DNA of 59,201 nucleotides, taken from NCBI GenBank assembly GCA_012516125.1, contig JAAYXB010000021.1, positions 1 to 59,201 of the forward strand, read 5' to 3'. Positions 28,998-37,550 of this stretch are shown piece after piece; within the stretch, counting starts at the first letter, position 1, and every line of letters starts with the position of its first letter. Source of the stretch: Bacillota bacterium (GTDB lineage: Bacteria; Bacillota; SHA-98; UBA4971). A model generated the notes under the pieces. The model made no database searches and was not told the origin of the DNA. It saw nothing but the letters and a program-made list of their open reading frames with translations. A program made the translations under genes and the position numbers.

Positions 28998-30344
28998 ATG
29001 GCAGAAGTGAAGTTGCAGAGTGCAGATGGCGGGTTCCTTGAGAGCGTGTTCCACCTGAGAGAGAACCGAACCAACGTAAGAACCGAGATCATAGCGGGTA
29101 TCACGACATTCATGACAATGGCCTACATCATCATCGTCAACCCCTCCATCCTCGGAAACACGGGCATGGATGTCGGAGCCGTGATGGTCGCGACCATCCT
29201 CGGCGCCACCCTGGGCACGCTCATTATGGCCTTCTATGCGAACTACCCGTTTGCGATGGCACCGGGAATGGGCTTGAACGCCTTTTTTGCATTCACGGTG
29301 GTCCTCGGAATGGGCATAAGCTGGCAAACGGCCCTTGCTGCAGTGTTCGTTGACGGTGTGATCTTCCTGATACTGACGCTCCTCCCGGTCCGAAGGGCCA
29401 TCATCAACGGCGTGCCGATGACCCTGAAGCTCGCAGTGAGCGTGGGCATCGGCCTCTTCATCGCGTTCATAGGGATGCAGGAGGCCGGGATAATCGTAAA
29501 GAACCCGGCCACGCTCGTGGGCCTCGGCGATATAACCTCTCCCAACGTCCTTCTCTCTCTGTTCGGGCTCGCGGTGATGGGCCTCTTGATCTCGCGGCGC
29601 GTCAAAGGGTCGCTCCTCCTCGGTATCCTCATCACCACGGTCGTGGGGATGATATTCAAGTTGAACCCCGCGCCGAGGAGCCTTGCGGACATTGTCGGCG
29701 CCCCGCCGAGCCTCGCCCCGACCTTCCTTCAGATGGACTTCCGGGGCCTGCTCGATGTGGGTCTCATAACCGTGATCTTCACCTTTACCTTCGTTGACCT
29801 CTTCGACACAGCGGGCACTCTCATCGGTGTCTCAACGAAGGCCGGCTTCCTGAACGAAAAAGGCGAGTTGCCCAGAGCTGACCAGGCGCTCCTTGCAGAC
29901 GCGGTGGGCACCATCGGCGGAGCGGTCTTCGGGACCAGCACCGTAACCACCTACATCGAGAGCGCATCGGGCGTCGCCGAGGGCGGCCGCACGGGCCTCA
30001 CGGCGGTCACGGTGGCGGTGCTGTTCCTGCTGTCGCTGTTCTTCGCACCGCTCGTGAAGCTGATCCCGGCCGCCGCCACGGCTCCGGCCCTCATCATCGT
30101 GGGCATCTTCATGATGGAGCCGGTCATGAAGATCGATTTCACCGACTTCACCGAGGCGATCCCCGCGTTCCTAGCAATCGCGATGATGCCGTTCGCGTAC
30201 AGCATAGCGGAAGGCCTGGTGTTCGGGGTCCTAGGGTACGTCATCATCAAGCTATTGGCCGGCAGGGCGAAGGAGATAAGCGTGACCATGTGGGTGCTTG
30301 CGGTGCTCTTCGTCATCAGGTTCATCCTGCCGCTTATAACCTGA
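28998..30344 (+). CDS. NCS2/AzgA-type purine permease
   Basis: The 448-residue protein has about 12-14 membrane segments and the AzgA/PbuG motifs: EIIAGITTFMTMAYIIIVNP at the start, GMGLNAFFAF, DLFDTAGTLIGVS and the GTSTVTTYIESASGVAEGGR signature. These proteins import adenine, guanine or hypoxanthine with protons. ATG 28998 follows TAGGGAGG. It converges on guaA-hpt, consistent with purine salvage. I saw no purine riboswitch core in the 160 bases between the 200-bp element and the start. Confidence 0.93.
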   Translation: MAEVKLQSADGGFLESVFHLRENRTNVRTEIIAGITTFMTMAYIIIVNPSILGNTGMDVGAVMVATILGATLGTLIMAFYANYPFAMAPGMGLNAFFAFTVVLGMGISWQTALAAVFVDGVIFLILTLLPVRRAIINGVPMTLKLAVSVGIGLFIAFIGMQEAGIIVKNPATLVGLGDITSPNVLLSLFGLAVMGLLISRRVKGSLLLGILITTVVGMIFKLNPAPRSLADIVGAPPSLAPTFLQMDFRGLLDVGLITVIFTFTFVDLFDTAGTLIGVSTKAGFLNEKGELPRADQALLADAVGTIGGAVFGTSTVTTYIESASGVAEGGRTGLTAVTVAVLFLLSLFFAPLVKLIPAAATAPALIIVGIFMMEPVMKIDFTDFTEAIPAFLAIAMMPFAYSIAEGLVFGVLGYVIIKLLAGRAKEISVTMWVLAVLFVIRFILPLIT

Positions 30345-30468
30345 TGCGAGGACGGTCGGAAGCCAGAAGCACGCCCGAGGAAAAGGCACTTGCCGCTTCG
30401 GCTGCGGCTGCAGCTGGCGAGGCTCCTGCATCCTGAGACAGGGCACTTCGAGGTCCGTCAGAGGAGCG

Positions 30469-30550
30469 CCAAGTGAAAGTGCAGGAATGCTCCTGACTCC
30501 TGGGAGGGGTTGCCGGTGACTCAAAGAGAGAGTGCAACACCGGCAACCCC
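30469..30550 (+). repeat. short element copy with 13-bp hairpin
   Basis: CCAAGTGAAAGTGCAGGAAT resembles the end of the 200-bp element. It is followed by a perfect 13-bp stem, GGGGTTGCCGGTG (30506-30518) with CACCGGCAACCCC (30538-30550), around a 19-base loop. The hairpin lies between the converging permease and guaA genes and may separate their transcripts. Confidence 0.85.
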
Positions 30551-30670
30551 ACAAACCGCAAGTCGTTTGCGAATTGTCGACGCCACAAACCGCAAGCTCC
30601 TGTGGGATTGTAACCGCCACAAACAACAAATCATTTGCCGATTGTGAGCCTTACAAACCGTAGACCTCGT
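30549..30670. repeat. 34-bp palindromic tandem array, 3.5 units
   Basis: Three units of exactly 34 bases (30549-30582, 30583-30616, 30617-30650) and a partial fourth start CCACAAAC or TTACAAAC. Each is an imperfect hairpin: ACAA...TTGT arms enclose CGCAA/TTGCG, CCGCA/TGTGG or CAAA/TTTG. The inner bases differ between units but still pair. It is not a CRISPR, since there are no unrelated spacers. Confidence 0.85.
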
Positions 30671-30681
30671 CGACCGGAACT

Positions 30682-32211
30682 CTACTCCCACTCGATCGTG
30701 GCTGGCGGCTTCGTGCTTATGTCGTAGACCACACGGTTCACGCCTTTGACCTCGTTGACAATGCGCGTGGAGATTCTCTCGAGCACCTCGCTCGGCAGCC
30801 TCGCCCAGTCGCATGTCATGCCGTCCTCGCTCGTCACGGCGCGAATTACCACAGGCCGCTCGTAGGTGCGCATGTCCCCCATCACGCCCACGCTTCGCAC
30901 GTCCAGGAGCACCGCGAACGCCTGCCAGACCCTGGTGTAGAGCTCGGCGGCCTTCGTCTCTTCCTCGACGATGGCATCCGCCTCACGCACGATCTCAAGG
31001 CTCTCGGGCGTTACCTCGCCCACCACCCGCACGGCGAGTCCGGGCCCTGGGAAGGGGTGGCGGTCGATTATCGAGTCGGGAAGCCCGAGGTTGCGCCCGA
31101 TTATGCGGACCTCATCCTTGAAGAGATAGCGCAACGGCTCGATGAGCCGAAGCCGCATGGTCTCCGGAAGCCCGCCGACATTGTGGTGGGACTTGATCTT
31201 GGCAGCGGGGCCGAGGTGGGATCCTGCGCTCTCGATAACGTCTGGATAAAGCGTGCCCTGGACGAGAAAGTCAACTTCCCCGCACCGCCGGGCCTCTTCT
31301 TCGAACACGCTGATGAACTCCCGGCCGATCCTCTTGCGCTTTTCCTCGGGATCCACCACCCCTCGCAGCGCTGCGATAAACCTCTCCCGTGCGTCAACAA
31401 CGCGAAGGTTCATGTTGAAGTGCTCACCGAACGTGGCCTTCACCTGCTCGGGCTCACCCTTCCGGAGCAGGCCCGTGTCAACGAAAACGCAGGTAAGCCT
31501 GTCCCCGATTGCCCGGTGAACCAGGACCGCGGCTACCGACGAGTCCACCCCGCCTGACAGCGCGGCGATGGCGCGCCCGTCGCCCACCTCTTTCCGGATT
31601 CGGTCCACCTGGTCCTCGATGAACCTACCGGGAGTCCACGACCTCTCGCACCCGCACACCTTAAAGAGGAAGTTCGCCAGGATCTCCTTACCGCGCTCGG
31701 TGTGGACCACCTCGGGATGGAACTGGAGCGCGTAAAGCTTTCGCCCGCGGTCGCGCATGGCCGCGATGGGGGTGCTGGCGGTGTGAGCAATGACGTCGAA
31801 CCCACCAGGCGGCGTGTTCACGCGATCCTGGTGGCTCATCCACGAGGTGAAACTGGACCCAATGCCAGCAAAGAGGTCGGATGGGTCGTCCACGAAGACC
31901 GTGGTCTTGCCGTACTCCCGCAGGCCCGAGCGGACCACGTCCCCTCCAAGCACGTGCGCCATGAGCTGCATCCCGTAGCAGATCCCGAGTACCGGAACGC
32001 CCATCTCGAAGATCCGCCGGTCGCAGCCGGGGGCGTTCTCCTCGTACACGCTTGACGGCCCACCCGAAAGGATGATGCCCTCGGGCTCTAGCGCCGCGAG
32101 CCGGGGTGCGGGCGTGTCGTGCGGAAGGATCTCGCAGTATACCGAAAGCTCCCGCACCTTGCGGGCGATGAGCATGCTGTACTGTGAGCCGAAGTCCAGG
32201 ATCGCTATCAT
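30682..32211 (-). CDS. guaA: GMP synthase (glutamine-hydrolysing)
   Basis: GuaA converts XMP to GMP. The 509-residue protein joins a class-I glutamine amidotransferase ([10 protein letters not shown] with the catalytic Cys, FHPEVVHT) to an ATP pyrophosphatase (PP-loop SGGVDSSV) and a dimerisation domain ending in [22 protein letters not shown] 32211 overlaps the hpt stop by four bases (ATGA). The longer upstream frame lies inside hpt. The gene is coupled to purine salvage. Confidence 0.96.
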   Translation of the reverse strand: MIAILDFGSQYSMLIARKVRELSVYCEILPHDTPAPRLAALEPEGIILSGGPSSVYEENAPGCDRRIFEMGVPVLGICYGMQLMAHVLGGDVVRSGLREYGKTTVFVDDPSDLFAGIGSSFTSWMSHQDRVNTPPGGFDVIAHTASTPIAAMRDRGRKLYALQFHPEVVHTERGKEILANFLFKVCGCERSWTPGRFIEDQVDRIRKEVGDGRAIAALSGGVDSSVAAVLVHRAIGDRLTCVFVDTGLLRKGEPEQVKATFGEHFNMNLRVVDARERFIAALRGVVDPEEKRKRIGREFISVFEEEARRCGEVDFLVQGTLYPDVIESAGSHLGPAAKIKSHHNVGGLPETMRLRLIEPLRYLFKDEVRIIGRNLGLPDSIIDRHPFPGPGLAVRVVGEVTPESLEIVREADAIVEEETKAAELYTRVWQAFAVLLDVRSVGVMGDMRTYERPVVIRAVTSEDGMTCDWARLPSEVLERISTRIVNEVKGVNRVVYDISTKPPATIEWE

Positions 32212-32801
32212 TTCTTGTATACTTCCGGTTTCAACACGCCAACCTGGGGCAGGTTGCGGTAGTACTCGGCGTAGTCCAGGCCGTACCCCACCACGAAGTG
32301 GTCGGGGATGGAAAACCCGCAATAATCGGGCACGATGTCTACTTCCCTGCGGCTCGGTTTGTCGAGAAGAGTGCACACCTTCACCGAGAGAGGCTTCCTC
32401 GCCTTGAAGTTGTTGATGAGATAGTGCATGGTGAGACCGGTATCGATGATGTCTTCGACGATGAGCACGTGCTTGCCCTCGATGGGCTGGTCGAGATCCT
32501 TGAGGATCCGCACGACACCCGAGGTCGTCGTCGCCGCGCCGTAGCTCGAGACCACCGCAAAATCCATTATCACAGGAATGGAGAGATGGCGTATGAGGTC
32601 CGCCATGAATACGAGGGCGCCTTTTAGTATGCCCACCACCACAAGGTCGCACCCGCGGTAGTCTCGGGAGATCTGCTCGCCGAGCTCTTTGACTCTCTTT
32701 GCAATGACTTCCTCGCTCAGGAGGACCTGCTCAAGGTCGTTTACCACTTCATCCGCCTCCCGCAGTGTGCTGTCGCTCGCCCCGGCTAAGTGAGGGTTCA
32801 T
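32208..32801 (-). CDS. hpt: hypoxanthine phosphoribosyltransferase
   Basis: Hpt makes IMP or GMP from free base and PRPP. The PRPP-binding motif is [14 protein letters not shown], and the N-terminal [19 protein letters not shown] and the C-terminal [20 protein letters not shown] are typical. ATG 32801, behind GGAGGG, gives 197 residues. GTG 32747, behind GGGAGG, gives 179, nearer the family length. The ATG start (MNPHLAG) lies in a sequence resembling the end of the 200-bp element. It overlaps guaA by four bases. Confidence 0.93.
   Translation of the reverse strand: MNPHLAGASDSTLREADEVVNDLEQVLLSEEVIAKRVKELGEQISRDYRGCDLVVVGILKGALVFMADLIRHLSIPVIMDFAVVSSYGAATTTSGVVRILKDLDQPIEGKHVLIVEDIIDTGLTMHYLINNFKARKPLSVKVCTLLDKPSRREVDIVPDYCGFSIPDHFVVGYGLDYAEYYRNLPQVGVLKPEVYKK
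32779..32801 (-). repeat. possible element end at the hpt start
   Basis: Read on the plus strand from 32786, CTAAGTGAGGGTTCATTGAT differs at three of 22 positions from the end of the 200-bp element at 28632. The CAT inside it is the complement of the hpt ATG. It may be a decayed element end. Confidence 0.5.
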
Positions 32802-32987
32802 TGATCCCTCCACTCTCTCTTGGTCCGTCGGCTGGAACAACGTGTACATTATACAGCCTCCGTCTCCCGGGGACAAGCGCCATGCAGCACGTCACACGTC
32901 AGCGCATCAGCATGGCAGCACGGCAGCGCGGCGCCATGAAGGGCAGGCGGCGTAGAGTGCAAAGCAACGAGGCGGTGGGGTGGACCC

Positions 32988-33920
32988 TCAGCCACTCTTG
33001 CCGCGCGCGCACTCGCCGGCGATTCCCCGCAGGGTCTCCACCGCGTGAGGGATGGCCGGAAGCACCACTCTCAGGCTCTCTTCGACGCCCTTCGGGCTGC
33101 CGGGCAGGTTAACGATAAGGGTTTTCCGGCGGATCCCCGCCGCAGCCCTGCTCAGCATGGCGTGGGGCGTTTTGGCAAGGCCTGCAGCGCGCATCGCTTC
33201 GGGAATGCCGGGGACGAGCCTGTCGATGACCGACCTCGTGGCCTCAGGCGTGACATCACGCGGGCTGAACCCGGTACCACCCGTAGTCAGGATTACGTCG
33301 ACCCCGAGCTTATCCGCCATACAGCGCAATTCTTCCACGATCATATCATATTCGTCGGGGACAATGCGCCTTTCCACGACCCTGCCGACGGCCGACACCA
33401 TCCGCTCGATAACATCGCCGCTCTCGTCGTGCCTCTCGCCCCTCGATCCCTTATCGCTCACCGTCAGGATGGCGAACTCGATCGGCGTTTTCACCCGTAT
33501 CTCATCTCCCCGCTTGATCTCTCCCCCACGCACCACTTTCGCGAAAATCCCCTCTCGCGGCATCACGCACTCCCCAACCTGCCGGAAGATGGCGCACCCC
33601 GTGTGGCACTCCTTGCCTATCTGAGTGATCTCCAGCACCACCTCGGGACCCACCTCGAGACGAGTGCCCACCGGCAGGTGGTAAAGGTCGATACCGCGCG
33701 TGGTGATGTTCTCCGCAAACGCCCCGGGCCCGACGTCGATGCCTTTCGTCCGCATCTTCTCGATGCTCTCCTCGGCGAGCAGGCTCACTTGCCGGTGCCA
33801 CGGCCCCGCGTGGGCATCGCCCTCCAGGCCGTGCCCCTCCACAAGCCTGGCCCGGCCAACGTCGCGCTTACTCACACCTTTCGTCTCGCTCATGCATACC
33901 GCAACGACTACTCCCCCCAA
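32988..33920 (-). CDS. MOSC-MogA fusion protein
   Basis: The first domain (about 1-150) is a MOSC domain (VVAVCMSETKGVSKR, LEGDAHAGPWHRQVSLL, ENITTRGIDL, with Cys in IGKECHTGCAIF). The second (about 155-310) is MogA/MoaB-like (FAILTVSDKGSRGERHDESG, TTGGTGFSPRDVTPEAT, VNLPGSPKGV), which adenylates molybdopterin. TTG 33920 follows GAGAGGAG and overlaps moaC by 13 bases; ATG 33893 would cut into the MOSC strand. It is the last gene of the cofactor operon, in total 310 residues. Confidence 0.88.
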   Translation of the reverse strand: MGGVVVAVCMSETKGVSKRDVGRARLVEGHGLEGDAHAGPWHRQVSLLAEESIEKMRTKGIDVGPGAFAENITTRGIDLYHLPVGTRLEVGPEVVLEITQIGKECHTGCAIFRQVGECVMPREGIFAKVVRGGEIKRGDEIRVKTPIEFAILTVSDKGSRGERHDESGDVIERMVSAVGRVVERRIVPDEYDMIVEELRCMADKLGVDVILTTGGTGFSPRDVTPEATRSVIDRLVPGIPEAMRAAGLAKTPHAMLSRAAAGIRRKTLIVNLPGSPKGVEESLRVVLPAIPHAVETLRGIAGECARGKSG

Positions 33921-34423
33921 GGCTCCTCTCCCTCCCGGACGAACTCGCCGCTCTTGCCACCGGATTTCCGCACGAGCCTCACGTCGCCTATCACCATGGA
34001 CCGGTCCACTGCCTTGCACATATCATAGATGGTGAGCGCAGCCACGCACGCCCCGGTAAGAGCCTCCATCTCAGCCCCCGTCTTCCCGAACGTACGCACC
34101 GTGACCTGGATGTCAACGACCCCGCTTGCAACATCGGTCCGGAAGGCCACATCAACCCCGGTTATCGGGATGGGATGGCACATCGGGATGAGCGAAGACG
34201 TGCTTTTCGCGGCCATCACCGCGGCCACCCTGGCCACGCCGAAGACATCGCCCTTCGGCCCCTCGCCCCTCTCCGCCATGGCGAGAGTCTGGGGAGCCAT
34301 CTGGACCCTGCACCTCGCCTGTGCTTCGCGAGGAGTGTCGGGCTTGCAGGTCACGTCGACCATCCGGGCCTTGCCCGATTCGTCGAGATGCGTCAGGATC
34401 GCGCCGGACATTTCCTCCTTCAT
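33908..34423 (-). CDS. moaC: cyclic pyranopterin monophosphate synthase
   Basis: MoaC closes the pterin ring after MoaA in molybdopterin synthesis. The signature motifs are MCHPIPITGVDVAF and KTGAEMEALTGACVAALTIYDM, with the lysine-containing CKAVDRSMVIGDVRLVRKSG. ATG 34423 gives 171 residues, slightly over the usual 160; ATG 34411 is close to AAGGAGG and also possible. The acidic tail GEFVREGEEPWGE overlaps the next gene. It lies 28 bases after moaA. Confidence 0.94.
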   Translation of the reverse strand: MKEEMSGAILTHLDESGKARMVDVTCKPDTPREAQARCRVQMAPQTLAMAERGEGPKGDVFGVARVAAVMAAKSTSSLIPMCHPIPITGVDVAFRTDVASGVVDIQVTVRTFGKTGAEMEALTGACVAALTIYDMCKAVDRSMVIGDVRLVRKSGGKSGEFVREGEEPWGE

Positions 34424-34451
34424 CTCGTCACCACCGGCTTTGGATTTCGTC

Positions 34452-35606
34452 TTACCCGCCGATATCTGATAGGGGCGGCGCCGTGCGAGACGCGCCACCG
34501 CTTCCAGCGCACCCCGCGCCACTCTCCGGCTTCAGGCTCACCGCCTCCCGGATGAGCCCCGCGATGGCGCCGTCGTTGGCCCCCCCGCGAAGCGGGTCCC
34601 GCAGGTCCACCGCGAGTCCCGAGAGAAGGCACGGCAGCAGCTTCCCATCAGCGGTGAGGCGCAGCCTGTTGCACCTCGCGCAGAAACCATCGCCCTCCCT
34701 GGATATGAAACCCACCCGTCCCGCGGCGCCAGGAAGCTGCAGGTAAGTCGCAGGGCCAGCGCCGCCTGGCCACTGGCGTGCGCCGGCTTCTGTCTTGGCT
34801 TCCGTCTCCAGCACTGCGCCTGTGTCTGCGCCCATAGCCAACCCCGAGCTTGAGCCTGCTGACTCCTCTGCCGCTCCGACCGCTTCCATGCCCGATCGGC
34901 TCCCCGCCCCTGCCGATCCAGGCGTCGGGTAAGTCACTGGGAGCGCGCCAAGCGCCCTCACCCTTTCCCTGATCTCCTCGATTGGGACCACGTGCGAGGG
35001 CCCGAAGCCCCCGCCGTTCCCCCAGAACGGCATGAATTCTATGAATCTCACGTCCCAGGCGTGCTCCAGCGTGAGCCTGGCCAGATCCTCGATCTCCCCG
35101 TCGTTCACGCCGCGAACCACGACGGCGTTAAGTCTGATCGGGCGAAGCCCCGCCGCCTCGGCGGCCGCAATTCCCTCGAGCGCTGCCCGAAGGTCGCCAC
35201 GCCGCGTGATCCTCGAGTAAACGTCGGGCTTCAGTGTATCGAGGCTGATGTTCGCCCGCCTGAGCCCGGAAGCGGCAAGGTCGCGAGCGCATTGGGCGAG
35301 GAGAGTCGCATTGGTAGTCATTGACAGGTCGCGTACCCCCGGGGTCACAGCGATCATCCTCACGAGATCCACAAGGCCCTTTCTCACGAGGGGCTCTCCG
35401 CCCGTGATCCTGACCCTCTCGATGCCGAGACCCGCCGCTACCCGGACCACGCGAGCGATCTCCTCGAGTCTCAGTATCTCGTGGTGCGACCGGGTCTTCA
35501 CGCCCTCCTCGGGCATGCAGTACACGCACCGGAGGTTGCACTTATCCGTCACGGACACGCGAAGGTAGGTTATCTTGCGCCCGAACCTATCCCAGAGCCC
35601 GGTCAT
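34452..35606 (-). CDS. moaA: GTP 3',8-cyclase (radical SAM)
   Basis: MoaA starts cofactor synthesis by rearranging GTP with two 4Fe-4S clusters. The N-terminal cluster uses C23, C27 and C30 in CNLRCVYC; the C-terminal one shows CARCNRLRLT and a later PCL Cys. ATG 35606 overlaps the upstream moeA stop by four bases. At 384 residues it exceeds the usual 330: an insert of about 60 Gly/Ser/Ala/Glu-rich residues lies before YLQLPGAAGRVGFI, just ahead of the second cluster. The rest aligns well with the family by motif. Confidence 0.94.
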   Translation of the reverse strand: MTGLWDRFGRKITYLRVSVTDKCNLRCVYCMPEEGVKTRSHHEILRLEEIARVVRVAAGLGIERVRITGGEPLVRKGLVDLVRMIAVTPGVRDLSMTTNATLLAQCARDLAASGLRRANISLDTLKPDVYSRITRRGDLRAALEGIAAAEAAGLRPIRLNAVVVRGVNDGEIEDLARLTLEHAWDVRFIEFMPFWGNGGGFGPSHVVPIEEIRERVRALGALPVTYPTPGSAGAGSRSGMEAVGAAEESAGSSSGLAMGADTGAVLETEAKTEAGARQWPGGAGPATYLQLPGAAGRVGFISREGDGFCARCNRLRLTADGKLLPCLLSGLAVDLRDPLRGGANDGAIAGLIREAVSLKPESGAGCAGSGGASRTAPPLSDIGG

Positions 35607-37537
35607 CCTTGCCACACGACCTTTCCCGTGTCCGTGACGTCGTACCCGCCAAGCGCCACGACTGCCTCCTTGAAGTCCTCGGACCTTATCACGGCAAGAA
35701 GTCTCTCCATCATCGGAGACTCGAAGAATCCCTTCGTGGTGAGGAGATCGTACCGTTCCTTCGCCACCGGGACAAAACCGAGACCGAGCGCCACCGCCGC
35801 GCTGCGTATGCCGAGGCCCGTATCGGCCGCTCCGCTCGCCACACACGCCGCGACGCCCATGTGCGTGTACTCTTCGCGCTCGTAGCCTGCTATCCTGCAT
35901 GGGTCCACGCCGAGCTTTGCAAGCTCGAGGTCCAGCAGTATCCTGGTCCCGGCGCCCCTCTGCCTGTTCACGAACACTACCCCAGGCCTCGTAAGGTCGC
36001 CGAACCCGGCGATCCCCTTCGGGTTTCCCTTCGCAACGATGAACCCTTGCTCGCGGTGGACGAGGTTTACGAGGACAAAGCCCTCCGACCCGAGGAAGCG
36101 TTTGACGTAAGGAACGTTGTACTCCCCCGTCTCCTCGTCGATGAGATGGACGCCTGCGAGGTGCGCCTCGCTCCTCCGGATCGCCATGATCCCGCCCATG
36201 CTTCCCACATGGGCGGAAGAGAGGTTCATGCCGGGGTGCGCGCGTGCCAGATGGCTCGCGAGGACGTCGAGAGCGAGGTCGTGGCTTCCTATCACGACTA
36301 TGGTGTCCGCTATCTCATCGGGGCCGCGTAAGAGCTCGACCTCGACGGTGGACGACTCCTCCACGCCCTGAGCAGAAGGTGTGATGCGGACTATGCCGTC
36401 CGCCCTCACCAGGGACATTATCGCCCCCGCTCCCCGTGCAAGCGGTGTGACCACGCGCTTTCCGCCTACCTCGCCCACCTTGACCCTGACGAACTCGTCC
36501 ACGCCCGGCGTCGAGACGATGCGCCGGGTGGCCACTGCGGATATCCTCGTCCGCTCCCGCACCGGGCGTCCCAGCATCCTCGCCACAAGCGGCCTCAAGA
36601 AGAGCTCGCACGCAAGCGACGCGGACACCGGGTACCCCGGAATCCCCAGAAACGGCCGCCCGCAGACGATGCCAAGAACGGTAGGCTTGCCGGGCTTGAT
36701 GGCCACCCCATGCACCAGGAGCTCGCCAAGGGATCTTGCGACGTGGCTCGTGTAGTCCTCGCTTCCCGCTGAGGACCCGGCGTTCACGATAACGATGTCG
36801 GCCCCGGCGGCCGCAGCGCGCACGGCCCGCGCGATGGCGTCGTAATCGTCCCTCACAATGTCGCAGAAGACCGGCTCGCCGCCCCACTCGTGGACGAGAC
36901 CGCCGATGACCCTCGAGTTGAATTCGACAATGTCGCCAGGCGAAAGCCTGGTCCCCGGCAAGACAAGCTCGTCCCCTGTAGGAATCACGGCCACCCTGGG
37001 CTTCCTCCGGACGCTCACTTCCGTCACGCCAGCCGCGAGCATGGCCCCGAGGTCCGCCGGGCGGATGATGTGATTCTCGGGCACAACAAGCTCGGTGGCC
37101 ACGATGTCCTCACCCACGGTGCGCACGTGCTGCCAGGGCTTTGCGGGAGCTATGACCGTGACGGAATCGTCGCGGACCTCCACGAGGTCTTCGACCATGA
37201 TGACGGCGTCGAACCCGGGGGGCAGAGGATCGCCCGTATCAACCCACACAGCGTCCTCCCCGAGGCGCAGCGTGATGGGGTTTCTCTCGCTTGCGCCAAA
37301 GGTAACCTGGGCGCGCGTGGCAACGCCGTCCATGGCACACGAGTGGTAATGCGGCGATGAAATGCGCGCGAACACGGGCGAAGCGGTGATGCGCCCGAGC
37401 GCCGGGATGTCCACAGGAATCACCTCGCCGTCTCGCGGGCCCGCGATCCCCCTCGCGTCAAGAGCTGAAAAGAACCTCCGCAGCGCCTCATCGAGAGGCG
37501 TCTCTTCCAGGTATACGTTGCGCTTCGTCGTGTCCAC
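35603..37537 (-). CDS. MoeA with C-terminal PBP-like domain
   Basis: The first 400 residues are MoeA (SSPHYHSCAMDGVA, DTGDPLPPGFDAVIMVED, VIPTGDEL, NAGSSAGSEDYT, GIPGYPVSA), which inserts molybdate or tungstate into adenylated pterin. The last 240 resemble a periplasmic-binding/LysR ligand domain (VIGSHDLALDVLASHL, GSMGGIMAIRRSEAHLAG, PGVVFVNRQRGAGTRILLD). MoeA-PBP fusions are known in anaerobes, where the extra domain may sense or supply the oxyanion. At 644 residues it is far longer than MoeA alone. The GTG at 37537 abuts CTGGAGG, so the start is uncertain. Confidence 0.9.
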   Translation of the reverse strand: MDTTKRNVYLEETPLDEALRRFFSALDARGIAGPRDGEVIPVDIPALGRITASPVFARISSPHYHSCAMDGVATRAQVTFGASERNPITLRLGEDAVWVDTGDPLPPGFDAVIMVEDLVEVRDDSVTVIAPAKPWQHVRTVGEDIVATELVVPENHIIRPADLGAMLAAGVTEVSVRRKPRVAVIPTGDELVLPGTRLSPGDIVEFNSRVIGGLVHEWGGEPVFCDIVRDDYDAIARAVRAAAAGADIVIVNAGSSAGSEDYTSHVARSLGELLVHGVAIKPGKPTVLGIVCGRPFLGIPGYPVSASLACELFLRPLVARMLGRPVRERTRISAVATRRIVSTPGVDEFVRVKVGEVGGKRVVTPLARGAGAIMSLVRADGIVRITPSAQGVEESSTVEVELLRGPDEIADTIVVIGSHDLALDVLASHLARAHPGMNLSSAHVGSMGGIMAIRRSEAHLAGVHLIDEETGEYNVPYVKRFLGSEGFVLVNLVHREQGFIVAKGNPKGIAGFGDLTRPGVVFVNRQRGAGTRILLDLELAKLGVDPCRIAGYEREEYTHMGVAACVASGAADTGLGIRSAAVALGLGFVPVAKERYDLLTTKGFFESPMMERLLAVIRSEDFKEAVVALGGYDVTDTGKVVWQG

Positions 37538-37550
37538 CCTCCAGTCCGCT

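Noticed and set aside
30549-30670. Possible CRISPR array
   Set aside because: The 34-bp units are contiguous palindromes with no unrelated spacers and no cas genes nearby.
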